This document shows positions 26,317-35,033 of a stretch of 64,000 bases of DNA, piece by piece. The DNA comes from Flavobacteriales bacterium. GTDB taxonomy: Bacteria; Bacteroidota; Bacteroidia; Flavobacteriales; Flavobacteriaceae. How positions within the stretch are numbered: position 1 is the first letter of the stretch; each line of letters begins with the position of its first letter. Below the pieces are notes generated by a model. That model was not told the origin of the DNA and did not search any database. It saw only the letters and a program-made list of their open reading frames with translations. The position numbers were made by a program, and so were the translations under genes. The DNA lies in the NCBI GenBank assembly GCA_020635875.1, contig JACJYY010000007.1, forward strand, positions 116,996 through 180,995. The letters are read 5' to 3'.

Positions 26317-28413
26317 TTATTTTTCTTGTGCCTGTATCGCTGTAATTATCACAGTATTCAAAATATCGTCTACTGTACACCCTCTACTCAAATCATTGAC
26401 AGGTTTATTTAATCCTTGCAACATTGGGCCTATGGCCAATGCTCCTGTTTCTCGTTGCACCGCTTTATAGGTATTATTTCCTGTATTTAAATCTGGGAAT
26501 ATCAATACACTTGCCTGACCTGCTACTTCAGATTCTGGCATTTTACTTAGTCCTACCTTTCGGTCAACAGCAGCATCATATTGTATTGGCCCTTCTATTT
26601 TTAAATCTGGACGTTTATTTTTTACTATTTCTGTGGCTTCACGCACCTTTTCTACTTCACTTCCTTGACCCGAATTACCAGAAGAATAAGATAACATGGC
26701 TACTTTAGGTTCTATCCCAAAAGCTACGCTTGAGTCTGCTGATGCTATGGCAATTTCCGCTAATTCTTCTGCCGATGGACTCGGATTGATGGCACAATCT
26801 CCAAAGATTGACACCCTATCTTCCAAACACATAAAGAAAACAGATGATACTAAATGCATTCCTGGTTTTGTTTTAATGAATTGCAACGCTGGACGTATGG
26901 TATGCTGCGTGGTATGCGCTGCTCCGGAAACCATTCCGTCTGCATGTCCTTTGTACACCATCATTGTACCGAAGTAAGCTACATCTTGCATGACATCATG
27001 GGCAAACTCTTTGGTAATTTTTTTGTGCTTTCTGAGTTTATAATACGTTTCTACATAATCCTCAAACCACACGGATTCAATGGGGTTGATAATCTTGATT
27101 TTTGAATAATCAAAGAAAATCCCAAGGGTATTTATCTTTTCTTCGATAGCTCTTTTTTCACCCAAAATGGTTAAATCCACAACGTCCAAAACTACTAATC
27201 GTGAAGCGGCAATGATTATTCTATCATCAGTTCCTTCAGGTAATACAATTCGTTTGCGTTGACTTTTGGCTCTTTTAATCAAATTATACTGAAACATTTT
27301 TGGAGTAATCCCATCAGCTTCAAAAGTGATCAAGCGCTGTGATAACTTCTCAATATTAATGAACTTATTAAATGTTTCTATTGATTTTTGAATCTTACTA
27401 CTATTGGTCGCGTATATTCTTGATTTGATTCTTCCAATCTTGTTTGTCGTTTGATACGTTCCTGATGAAACCGCTATCACAGGCACCTTTGGATTTAATC
27501 CTTCTACTAATTTCAATATGGAATCTTCTGGCAAAATATTACCCGTTAAAACGATTCCTGATATTTTTGGATAGTTCGTAGATTGATCGGCTTGTAGTGC
27601 CCCTAACAAGATATCTGCACGATCACCAGGCGTAATAACCAATGCATTATCCTTTAAATGCAAAAGATAGTTTCTTAACTGCATAGCTCCTACACTATAA
27701 CTACCTGTTTGATTATCCAAATTATCGGCTCCAAACAAAACTTTAGCCTTCAGCGCATTAACAATCTCGTGCATGGTTGGGTTAGCGATAGTCTCAATTG
27801 ACGGTATGGCATAACACAACATATTGATTGGAGTAATTTCTCTTAATTTATCTTTGAGTTGATATACGTATTCTGGATTTACTTTATTAGCAATCAGGGA
27901 CACCACCTCAACATCTTTCGCTTTAAACAAATTGTATGCGATTGTCATGGAGTCTATCACTTCTTCTACACTTCTGTCTAATCCACTACCTACTATCAAG
28001 GTTGGAATTTTAAGATTTTTGGCGACAAGCACATTAATCTCTAACTCAACCACTTCTCCTCCTCCTACGAAACTGGTTCCGTCAACTAATATAAAGTCAT
28101 ACTGCTCCTCCATTTCCTTGTAACGACCAATGATGGTATCAATAACTTCCTCTAACTGACCTTGACTTTTCTTTTTTATGAATTGCGATTTAGTGTAAAC
28201 AAAAGCCTTTTCTAAGGGAATATCCAGACCAAAATGGGTAATTACAGCATCCACATGATTGTCATATGTTTGATTGGGATTGTCTTCTACAATAGGTCTG
28301 AAATAACCCACTCGTGCCGCTTTACTTAACAACATCGACATCAGTCCTAAAGTGATCATTGACTTTCCGCTATCTCTTTCTCCCGTTGCAATATAAATTC
28401 CTTTATTACTCAT
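26317..28413 (-). CDS. pta: Phosphate acetyltransferase, long form
   Basis: 698 residues with three regions: an N-terminal P-loop, BioD-like domain (IATGERDSGKSMITLGLM), a middle DRTGG-like domain (LVITPGDRADILLGAL), and the C-terminal catalytic domain (RIVLPEGTDDRIIIAA, MVSGAAHTTQHTIRPALQFI, MLSYSSGNSGQGSEVEKV, FPDLNTGNNTYKAVQR). It converts acetyl-CoA and phosphate to acetyl phosphate. The long form is usually allosterically controlled through the N-terminal half. It is transcribed with ackA. Confidence 0.96.
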   Translation of the reverse strand: MSNKGIYIATGERDSGKSMITLGLMSMLLSKAARVGYFRPIVEDNPNQTYDNHVDAVITHFGLDIPLEKAFVYTKSQFIKKKSQGQLEEVIDTIIGRYKEMEEQYDFILVDGTSFVGGGEVVELEINVLVAKNLKIPTLIVGSGLDRSVEEVIDSMTIAYNLFKAKDVEVVSLIANKVNPEYVYQLKDKLREITPINMLCYAIPSIETIANPTMHEIVNALKAKVLFGADNLDNQTGSYSVGAMQLRNYLLHLKDNALVITPGDRADILLGALQADQSTNYPKISGIVLTGNILPEDSILKLVEGLNPKVPVIAVSSGTYQTTNKIGRIKSRIYATNSSKIQKSIETFNKFINIEKLSQRLITFEADGITPKMFQYNLIKRAKSQRKRIVLPEGTDDRIIIAASRLVVLDVVDLTILGEKRAIEEKINTLGIFFDYSKIKIINPIESVWFEDYVETYYKLRKHKKITKEFAHDVMQDVAYFGTMMVYKGHADGMVSGAAHTTQHTIRPALQFIKTKPGMHLVSSVFFMCLEDRVSIFGDCAINPSPSAEELAEIAIASADSSVAFGIEPKVAMLSYSSGNSGQGSEVEKVREATEIVKNKRPDLKIEGPIQYDAAVDRKVGLSKMPESEVAGQASVLIFPDLNTGNNTYKAVQRETGALAIGPMLQGLNKPVNDLSRGCTVDDILNTVIITAIQAQEK

Positions 28414-28483
28414 AGTACCAAATTTTAGACAAAATTAGACCCATAAATCTCATTAAAATATGACAAAAAGCAGGAAAAAAGAA

Positions 28484-29074
28484 TTAACCTCTTAAGCCAT
28501 ATAATCTCGTCACGTATTTACCAATCACGTCAAATTCGAGATTAACTTGAGTGCCTTCCTTAAAAGTATGGAAGTTCGTATGCTCGTAGGTGTAGGGTAT
28601 AATTGCCACGCTGAATTGATCCTCGCGAGAATCCACGACTGTTAAACTAGTTCCATTTATAGTGATGGAACCTTTTTCTATGGTAATATTATTCAGTGCT
28701 TTATCGTATCCGAAAGTAAAAAACCAACTTCCGTCTTGTTGTTCTACATTTTTACAAATCCCCACTTGATCAACATGTCCTTGTACAATATGTCCATCTA
28801 ATCGATCACCCAATTGCATAGCCCGTTCTATATTTACCACATCTCCTACCTCCCAGCTACCGATAGTTGTTTTGACAATAGTCTCATGTATAGCCGTTAC
28901 AGTATAAGTATCGTTTTTTATAGAAACTACAGTTAAACAAATCCCATTATGCGCCACACTTTGATCAATTTTTAACTCACTAGTTATAGACGATTGAATG
29001 GTTAAATGAATATTTCCTTGATCTTTAGCAATGGATTTTATAGTAGCTAAAGATTCTATTATTCCTGTAAACAT
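28484..29074 (-). CDS. ribE: Riboflavin synthase, alpha chain
   Basis: 196 residues made of two lumazine-binding repeats. The first begins MFTGIIESLATI and has VAHNGICLTV; the second has DGHIVQGHVDQVG and GSITINGTSLTVV. The enzyme dismutates two 6,7-dimethyl-8-ribityllumazine molecules to riboflavin. Length and both substrate-site motifs are normal. It is divergent from pdxA with a 60-base gap. Confidence 0.95.
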   Translation of the reverse strand: MFTGIIESLATIKSIAKDQGNIHLTIQSSITSELKIDQSVAHNGICLTVVSIKNDTYTVTAIHETIVKTTIGSWEVGDVVNIERAMQLGDRLDGHIVQGHVDQVGICKNVEQQDGSWFFTFGYDKALNNITIEKGSITINGTSLTVVDSREDQFSVAIIPYTYEHTNFHTFKEGTQVNLEFDVIGKYVTRLYGLRG

Positions 29075-29134
29075 ATTATTGCCGTTTTATTTTGTAAATT
29101 TGCTGTCCAAAATTAACGATTAATAGCGAAGTAA

Positions 29135-30199
29135 ATGACTAAGGCTACAGAAAATACAATTGTAGGAATTTCTATTGGAGACATTAATGGAATAGGAGCC
29201 GAAGTGGTCGTAAAAGCTTTGAGTGATAATCGTATTCTGGAGTTATGCACGCCTGTAATTTTCGCTAACGGCAAAACCTTATCCGGAACACGTAAAGCGA
29301 TAGACAACAATTTTAATTTTCAACGTATTGACAGCCTGGATGATCTCATACATGGCAAAATTAATGTCCTAAACGTTTGGAAAGATCATGAAAATGTGAT
29401 GCACGGCATTGACGAAACCAAAGCTGGGAAATACGCCTTTGAATCCTTAAAGGCCGCTACCCAAGCGCTTAAAACAGATAAAATAGATGTGCTGGTGACC
29501 GCTCCCATCAACAAAAAAAACATACAGTCTGCCGAATTTAAATTTCCTGGACACACAGACTACTTAGCGCAAGAGCTAGAAGGACAATCCTTGATGTTTA
29601 TGATTCATGACGAGCTAAAGGTAGGATTGTTAACAGATCACGTACCTGTTAAAGATGTTGCTTCATTAATCACGGAAGAATTGATTCGTCAAAAAGTTAA
29701 CATTATCATCCAATCTTTAGTACAAGACTTTACGATTACCAAACCAAAAATTGCGATACTAGGACTTAATCCACACTGTGGTGACAATGGTGTTATTGGG
29801 GATGAAGATGATAAAATCCTTAGACCTACCATCGATAAACTATTTAACGAAGGTAAAATGGTGTTTGGTCCCTATCCATCAGATAGCTTTTTCGGCACCC
29901 AACAATACAAAAAGTTTGATGCTGTTATAGCTCCCTATCACGATCAAGGTTTGACTCCCTTTAAGACTTTATCTTTTGGCGAAGGCGTTAATTACACAGC
30001 AGGGCTCAAAAAAGTGCGTACCTCACCAGACCACGGGACAGGATATGAAATTGCCAACAAAGGCATTGCGGACGAAACGTCTTTTAGACAAGCCATATAT
30101 AAAGGTATTGACATTTTTAATGCCCGAAAAATCCACGAGGAAATCAGTGAAAACCCTTTAAAAAAGTCAACTCAGACAAACAATACTAAAAAACGCTAG
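29135..30199 (+). CDS. pdxA: 4-hydroxythreonine-4-phosphate dehydrogenase
   Basis: 354 residues. Family motifs: VGISIGDINGIGAEVVVKAL at the N-terminus, LVTAPINKKNIQ, FPGHTDYLAQEL with a metal-binding His, LGLNPHCGDNGVIGDED, APYHDQGLTPFKTLSFGEGV and RTSPDHGTGYEIA. It oxidises 4-phosphohydroxythreonine in the DXP-dependent pyridoxal phosphate pathway. A TAAATTTG element at 29095-29102 lies 32 bases before the ATG and is a likely -7 box. It is followed by the DUF177-rpmF block, which has its own promoter element. Confidence 0.95.
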   Translation: MTKATENTIVGISIGDINGIGAEVVVKALSDNRILELCTPVIFANGKTLSGTRKAIDNNFNFQRIDSLDDLIHGKINVLNVWKDHENVMHGIDETKAGKYAFESLKAATQALKTDKIDVLVTAPINKKNIQSAEFKFPGHTDYLAQELEGQSLMFMIHDELKVGLLTDHVPVKDVASLITEELIRQKVNIIIQSLVQDFTITKPKIAILGLNPHCGDNGVIGDEDDKILRPTIDKLFNEGKMVFGPYPSDSFFGTQQYKKFDAVIAPYHDQGLTPFKTLSFGEGVNYTAGLKKVRTSPDHGTGYEIANKGIADETSFRQAIYKGIDIFNARKIHEEISENPLKKSTQTNNTKKR

Positions 30200-30216
30200 G
30201 GTTTTTAATATTTTTA

Positions 30217-30224
30217 TATATTTG
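30217..30224 (+). promoter_or_regulatory. Putative -7 element before the DUF177-rpmF genes
   Basis: TATATTTG, an exact TAnnTTTG match, 20 bases before the ATG at 30245 and 17 bases after the pdxA stop. It suggests the ribosomal-protein and fatty-acid block has its own promoter. Confidence 0.45.
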
Positions 30225-30244
30225 CAAATTAATTATTTCATAAA

Positions 30245-30778
30245 ATGAAACTGAAAAACGAGTATTTAATTCCGTTCGCAGGTCTTAAAATTGGCAAACA
30301 TCAGTTTACTTTTGAAATAAAAAAGGCTTTTTTCGAGTCTTTTGAATGTGAAGAATTCAATGATGTTTCCATTCAATTGGCAGTAGAATTAGACAAGAAA
30401 AGTACTCTTTTAGAGTTTGATTTTGAGTATGAGGGGCACGTAAATGTGGCGTGTGACTTAACAACAGAAACGTTTGATTTACCTGTAGAAGGGCACAATA
30501 AGTTAATTGTTAAGTTTGGAAATGAATACAGTGATGAAGATGTCGAATTAATTATTATTCCTCACGGTGATCACGAAATAGATATTTCGCAATTTATTTA
30601 CGAAAATATCTTGTTGTCGATTCCTACTAAAAGGGTACACCCAGGGGTTGAAGATGGCACGTTAGAGTCAGACATACTTGATAAACTGGAAGAATTGAGT
30701 CCTAAGGAAATAAAAGCAACAGAAGATGAAGCTAATCCGATGTGGGACAAACTGAAAAAATTAATAAAAGATAAGTAA
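30245..30778 (+). CDS. DUF177/YceD-family protein
   Basis: 177 residues. The central strands (EFDFEYEGHVNVACDLTTET, then FDLPVEG) and the acidic C-terminus are those of DUF177/YceD proteins. The bacterial members lie beside rpmF, as here, and are linked by work in other bacteria to 23S rRNA accumulation. The last residues (NPMWDKLKKLIKDK) match the common family tail. It lies 19 bases before rpmF, so the two are co-transcribed. Confidence 0.88.
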   Translation: MKLKNEYLIPFAGLKIGKHQFTFEIKKAFFESFECEEFNDVSIQLAVELDKKSTLLEFDFEYEGHVNVACDLTTETFDLPVEGHNKLIVKFGNEYSDEDVELIIIPHGDHEIDISQFIYENILLSIPTKRVHPGVEDGTLESDILDKLEELSPKEIKATEDEANPMWDKLKKLIKDK

Positions 30779-30797
30779 CAGATAATAAATATTTAAA

Positions 30798-30992
30798 ATG
30801 GCACATCCTAAAAGAAAGGTATCCAAAACAAGGAGAGACAAAAGAAGAACACACTATAAAGCTGCCGTTCCTCAAATTGCTACATGTCCTACAACTGGAG
30901 AATCTCACTTATACCACAGAGCGCACTGGCACGAAGGTAAATTATACTACAGAGGTCAAATAGTAGTTGACAAATCAGTAGCTGAAGCATAA
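30798..30992 (+). CDS. rpmF: 50S ribosomal protein L32
   Basis: 64 residues. It begins MAHPKRKVSKTRRDKRRTHY, the L32 signature, and continues ATCPTTGESHLYHRAHWHEG. Of the four zinc-binding cysteines of classical L32 only one is present, so this is a Cys-minus (zinc-independent) form, common in Bacteroidetes. It follows DUF177 and is closed by a strong terminator. Confidence 0.97.
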   Translation: MAHPKRKVSKTRRDKRRTHYKAAVPQIATCPTTGESHLYHRAHWHEGKLYYRGQIVVDKSVAEA

Positions 30993-31011
30993 GAGCACAA
31001 GAGTAACAATC

Positions 31012-31046
31012 AAAAAACTCTCAAATTAACCATTTGAGAGTTTTTT
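31012..31046 (+). terminator. Terminator after rpmF
   Basis: A perfect 15-base stem (AAAAAACTCTCAAAT / ATTTGAGAGTTTTTT) with a 5-base loop, ending in six T, 19 bases after the rpmF stop. It separates rpmF from fabH, though read-through is possible. Confidence 0.9.
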
Positions 31047-31102
31047 GCTGTTAACACTTTATATCAATAGCTCTTTAACTATCTTTACCGAAATTTTATC
31101 TT

Positions 31103-32098
31103 ATGAGTAAGACTACAGCTGCAATCACTTCTATCGGAGGTTATGTACCTGAATTTGTTTTGACTAACAAAATGTTAGAACAAATGGTTGACACTAATGA
31201 CGAATGGATTTCTACGCGAACTGGAATAAAAGAAAGACGTATTCTTAAAGACGCAGATAAAGGAACATCCTACCTAGCCATTAAAGCAGCAGAGGATCTT
31301 ATACAAAAATCCAATCTTAATCCATTGGAGATTGACATGGTTCTTGTTGCTACTGCAACGCCTGACATGATGGTTGCTTCTACAGCAGCATTCGTTGCTA
31401 CAGAAATCGGAGCCACAAACGCATTTGCTTATGATTTGCAAGCGGCTTGCTCTGGATTTTTATACGGCATGTCTACAGCTGCAGCCTATATAGAATCAGG
31501 ACGTTACAAGAAAGTGCTACTAATTGGAGCAGATAAAATGTCTTCTATCTTAGATTACACGGATCGCACTACATGCATCATTTTTGGAGACGGTGCTGGC
31601 GCCGCATTATTCGAGCCAAATTACGAAGGTTTAGGACTGCAGGACGAATACCTTAGAAGTGACGGGACAGGTCGAAATTTCTTAAAAATTGAAGCCGGAG
31701 GATCATTATTCCCTCCAACTTCAGACACTGTAAAAGACAGAAAACACTACATTACACAAGAAGGTAAAACCGTTTTTAAGTTTGCTGTATCTAACATGTC
31801 TGATGTGAGTTCCAAAATCATGGAACGCAACAACCTATCAGCAGACGATGTGGATTGGTTAGTGGCTCATCAAGCCAATAAAAGAATCATAGATGCCACA
31901 GCACAAAGAATGAAAGTAGACGATTCAAAAGTCTTGGTAAATATCCACAGATACGGTAACACCACATCTGCAACATTACCCCTATTATTAAACGATTTCG
32001 AAGCCCAATTCAAAAAAGGAGACAATTTAATTTTCGCTTCATTCGGAGGTGGATTCACATGGGGATCTATTTATCTGAAGTGGGCATATAACAAATAA
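31103..32098 (+). CDS. fabH: 3-oxoacyl-ACP synthase III
   Basis: 331 residues with the KAS III triad: Cys116 in YDLQAACSGFLYG, His in WLVAHQANKRIIDA, and Asn in NIHRYGNTTSATLPL. The start AAITSIGGYVPEFVLTN and the end SFGGGFTWGSIYLKW are typical. It condenses acetyl-CoA with malonyl-ACP to start fatty acid synthesis, or branched primers, as is common in this phylum. It is followed 23 bases later by accB, placing chain initiation with malonyl-CoA formation. Confidence 0.96.
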   Translation: MSKTTAAITSIGGYVPEFVLTNKMLEQMVDTNDEWISTRTGIKERRILKDADKGTSYLAIKAAEDLIQKSNLNPLEIDMVLVATATPDMMVASTAAFVATEIGATNAFAYDLQAACSGFLYGMSTAAAYIESGRYKKVLLIGADKMSSILDYTDRTTCIIFGDGAGAALFEPNYEGLGLQDEYLRSDGTGRNFLKIEAGGSLFPPTSDTVKDRKHYITQEGKTVFKFAVSNMSDVSSKIMERNNLSADDVDWLVAHQANKRIIDATAQRMKVDDSKVLVNIHRYGNTTSATLPLLLNDFEAQFKKGDNLIFASFGGGFTWGSIYLKWAYNK

Positions 32099-32121
32099 TC
32101 AAACTCGAAAAAGAAAATATT

Positions 32122-32616
32122 ATGGACATTAAAGAGATTCAAAGTCTTATTAAGTTTGTTGCAAAATCAGGAGCAACAGAAGTTAAACTTGAAGTTGAAG
32201 ATTTTAAAATCACCATCAAAACAACTAATTCTGAAAACTATAAATCAGAAGGTGTTCAATACACTCAAGTAACTGGTGCACCTCCAGTAGCAATGGCAAC
32301 TCAAGCAGCCGCTCCAGAAGCTCCAGCAAAACCAGTGGCTCAATCACCAGTCGCTGCTGCTGACGAAAATTCTAAATTAATCACAATTAAGTCTCCTATT
32401 ATCGGTACTTTTTACAGAAAACCATCTCCTGACAAACCTTCTTTGGTAGAAGTTGGAGATACGATTGCAAAAGGAGATGTTTTGTGTATTATAGAAGCAA
32501 TGAAATTGTTCAACGAAATCGAATCAGAGGTTTCTGGTAAGGTTGTAAAAGTATTAGTGGAAGACAATTCTCCTGTAGAATTTGACCAACCATTATTTTT
32601 AGTTGATCCATCCTAA
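32122..32616 (+). CDS. accB: Acetyl-CoA carboxylase biotin carboxyl carrier protein
   Basis: 164 residues. An N-terminal helix domain (MDIKEIQSLIKFVAKSGATE) is followed by an Ala/Pro-rich linker (residues about 53-80) and a biotinyl domain containing IIEAMKLFNEIES, with the biotinylated lysine at about residue 128. It carries carboxybiotin between the biotin carboxylase and the transferase. It is in the fabH-accB-accC operon. Confidence 0.96.
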   Translation: MDIKEIQSLIKFVAKSGATEVKLEVEDFKITIKTTNSENYKSEGVQYTQVTGAPPVAMATQAAAPEAPAKPVAQSPVAAADENSKLITIKSPIIGTFYRKPSPDKPSLVEVGDTIAKGDVLCIIEAMKLFNEIESEVSGKVVKVLVEDNSPVEFDQPLFLVDPS

Positions 32617-32678
32617 GTACTTAACAAAAACACTACTGTGTTTAAATTAAGTAATTGATAACATAAAAATAGACTAGG

Positions 32679-34016
32679 ATGTTTAAGAAAATTTTAATTG
32701 CCAATAGAGGAGAAATTGCTTTACGTGTGATTAGAACATGTAAAGAAATGGGAATAAAAACCGTTGCTGTATATTCTACCGCTGACGCAGAAAGCCTACA
32801 TGTTAGATTTGCAGATGAGGCCGTATGTATTGGACCTGCACCGAGCAGCCAGTCCTATCTAAAAATGGTCAACATCATATCTGCTGCAGAAATCACAAAC
32901 GCAGATGCGATTCACCCCGGATATGGCTTTTTGTCTGAAAACTCTAAGTTTTCTAAAATCTGTCAGGAACACAACATCAAGTTCATTGGTGCTTCGCCAG
33001 AAATGATTGACAAAATGGGAGATAAAGCTTCCGCAAAAGCCACCATGAAAGCCGCTGGCGTACCTACAGTACCAGGCTCAGATGGATTATTAGAATCTTA
33101 CGAACAAGCCGAAAAAATTGCTGATGACATGGGCTATCCTGTCATGCTAAAAGCAACTGCAGGAGGTGGAGGAAAAGGAATGCGTGCCGTTTGGGCTAAA
33201 GAAGATTTACTGAAAGCTTGGGAAAGTGCTCGTCAGGAATCCGCTGCAGCATTTGGCAATGACGGAATGTATATGGAGAAATTAATTGAAGAACCTCGCC
33301 ATATCGAAATTCAAATTATTGGTGATTCTTACGGAAGAGCCTGCCATCTTTCTGAAAGAGATTGCTCTGTACAAAGAAGACATCAAAAATTAACCGAAGA
33401 AACCCCATCTCCATTCATGACAGATGAATTAAGAGACAAAATGGGTAAAGCCGCTGTAAAAGCTGCTGAGTTTATTCAATACGAAGGAGCTGGAACTATC
33501 GAATTTTTAGTAGATAAACACGGTAATTTCTACTTTATGGAAATGAATACACGTATTCAGGTAGAGCACCCTATTACAGAAGAAGTTATCGACTACGATT
33601 TAATCAAAGAACAAATATTAGTTGCGGCTGGACAACCTGTTTCAGGAAAAAATTACTTCCCTCAAATGCATTCGATAGAATGTCGTATCAATGCCGAAGA
33701 CCCTTATAATGACTTTAGACCTAGCCCTGGAAAAATAACTACGTTCCATGCGCCAGGAGGTCACGGTGTACGTCTTGACACTCATGTTTACGCAGGTTAT
33801 ACGATTCCACCTAACTACGATTCTATGATTGCCAAGTTAATTACCACAGCTCAATCGAGAGAAGAGGCAATCAGCAAAATGAAACGTGCGTTAGATGAAT
33901 TTGTAATTGAAGGCATCAAAACCTCAATTCCTTTCCACAGACAGTTGATGGACAATCCTGATTACATATCGGGAAACTACACCACAAAGTTCATGGAAAA
34001 CTTTGAAATGAAATAA
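32679..34016 (+). CDS. accC: Acetyl-CoA carboxylase biotin carboxylase subunit
   Basis: 445 residues, normal length. ATP-grasp motifs: KILIANRGEIALRVIRTCKE at the start, HPGYGFLSENSKFS, the glycine-rich loop KATAGGGGKGMRAVW, LIEEPRHIEIQIIGD, FMEMNTRIQVEHPITE and RINAEDPYNDFRPSPGKI. It carboxylates the AccB biotin with bicarbonate and ATP. It ends the operon and is followed at once by a 19-base-stem terminator. The carboxyltransferase genes are not in the window. Confidence 0.97.
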   Translation: MFKKILIANRGEIALRVIRTCKEMGIKTVAVYSTADAESLHVRFADEAVCIGPAPSSQSYLKMVNIISAAEITNADAIHPGYGFLSENSKFSKICQEHNIKFIGASPEMIDKMGDKASAKATMKAAGVPTVPGSDGLLESYEQAEKIADDMGYPVMLKATAGGGGKGMRAVWAKEDLLKAWESARQESAAAFGNDGMYMEKLIEEPRHIEIQIIGDSYGRACHLSERDCSVQRRHQKLTEETPSPFMTDELRDKMGKAAVKAAEFIQYEGAGTIEFLVDKHGNFYFMEMNTRIQVEHPITEEVIDYDLIKEQILVAAGQPVSGKNYFPQMHSIECRINAEDPYNDFRPSPGKITTFHAPGGHGVRLDTHVYAGYTIPPNYDSMIAKLITTAQSREEAISKMKRALDEFVIEGIKTSIPFHRQLMDNPDYISGNYTTKFMENFEMK

Positions 34017-34022
34017 ATATTA

Positions 34023-34063
34023 TTTAAAAAGCCGATTTAGAATTTCTAAATCGGCTTTTTAAA
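34023..34063. terminator. Bidirectional terminator between accC and the phosphatase gene
   Basis: A perfect 19-base stem with a 3-base loop (TTTAAAAAGCCGATTTAGA / TCTAAATCGGCTTTTTAAA). It fills the space between the two convergent stops (34016 and 34065), with A runs on one side and T runs on the other, so it serves both genes. Confidence 0.9.
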
Positions 34064-34064
34064 T

Positions 34065-34790
34065 TTAATTCCTACCCTCTTCTTCTGGATAATACTCATG
34101 CACTGGTCGAGATTGCCAGAACTCCTTTGACTCAACATCCATCGCAGTTATAGGGCCTTTAAAAGCAGCTCCAGTATCTACATTCCATACGCAAGCCTTT
34201 TGAACAGGCACTGTTTTGCCTATCCGTGTTACAGGAGTATGACCAATAAAAATTTCTTGATATAAGTTCAATCGTTTAGGATACAAATTACTTTCCTTAT
34301 CGATTGAGGTATCCAAAGCCAACGCAGTCTCCCACAATGTACGATCCCAAAAAAACATTTTCGGAAAATATTCAGCTTCAATACCATTAGGATTCGTAAA
34401 ACCAGCATGAACAAACAATCTGTTATCGACATCTATATAACTCAACTCCAAAGAATCAAAAAAAGCCACATGTGTATTAATTTGTTCATCTGACAATCTT
34501 GCATAAGCATCTACAGAACTTTGCCCTCCATGCATTAACCATAATGGGTTGTCCTTTTTAGTCGTCAACCAATCCAATAACAACTGATCGTGATTTCCTT
34601 TGAGTAGAATACACTTGTATTTTAACCTTAAACCTATCAAATAATCAATTACTTGAGGAGACTCACTCCACCCATCAACATAATCACCTAAAAAAATCAA
34701 TTCATCGCTCGACTGAACACCAATTTTGTCAATTAATTCAATCAATGCCTTATAACCTCCATGAATATCTCCAAATACAATTTTTCTCAA
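34065..34790 (-). CDS. Calcineurin-like serine/threonine phosphatase family protein
   Basis: 241 residues with all five metallophosphoesterase blocks: FGDIHGGYKAL, FLGDYVDGWSESPQ, LLKGNHDQLLLDWL, FVHAGFTNP and IGHTPVTR, with a late WNVDTGAA. This arrangement fits PrpE/PP1-like and ApaH-like bacterial phosphatases. The substrate could be a phosphoprotein, a dinucleotide polyphosphate or another phosphoester. It stands alone, convergent with accC. Confidence 0.9.
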   Translation of the reverse strand: MRKIVFGDIHGGYKALIELIDKIGVQSSDELIFLGDYVDGWSESPQVIDYLIGLRLKYKCILLKGNHDQLLLDWLTTKKDNPLWLMHGGQSSVDAYARLSDEQINTHVAFFDSLELSYIDVDNRLFVHAGFTNPNGIEAEYFPKMFFWDRTLWETALALDTSIDKESNLYPKRLNLYQEIFIGHTPVTRIGKTVPVQKACVWNVDTGAAFKGPITAMDVESKEFWQSRPVHEYYPEEEGRN

Positions 34791-34956
34791 TTTTTTATGA
34801 TTTTAATAATTTTATATTAAATTTAACACAATTTGATTCTGTTTAAACATCCAAACTAAGCTCTTAATAATACTAACAATTTCCCGAAAATACCTTATGT
34901 TGCTTGATATTGTTTAAAAACACAATAGTACAACTTAAAATATAAATACATAAAAA

Positions 34957-34975
34957 ACTACCCATTTTGGGTAGT
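34957..34975 (+). promoter_or_regulatory. Dyad operator-like site upstream of lipoprotein A
   Basis: ACTACCC and GGGTAGT flank five bases, giving a perfect 7-base dyad that begins 77 bases before the ATG at 35034. The related dyad before the paralogous gene lies at almost exactly the same distance (see 37560). A regulator-binding site or a small RNA hairpin near the 5' end are both possible. Confidence 0.5.
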
Positions 34976-35033
34976 ACAATAACATAATTTTAACATTAAT
35001 TTTACATTCAGTAACACAATAAACTATTCCATT

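Noticed and set aside
26424..27105. Several 80-95 residue plus-strand frames inside pta
   Set aside because: They lie wholly in the opposite strand of an intact pta gene and show no domain or start signal.
30798..30992. L32 as a degraded zinc-ribbon gene because three cysteines are missing
   Set aside because: Cys-minus L32 is a normal form in many bacteria; length and all other motifs are intact.
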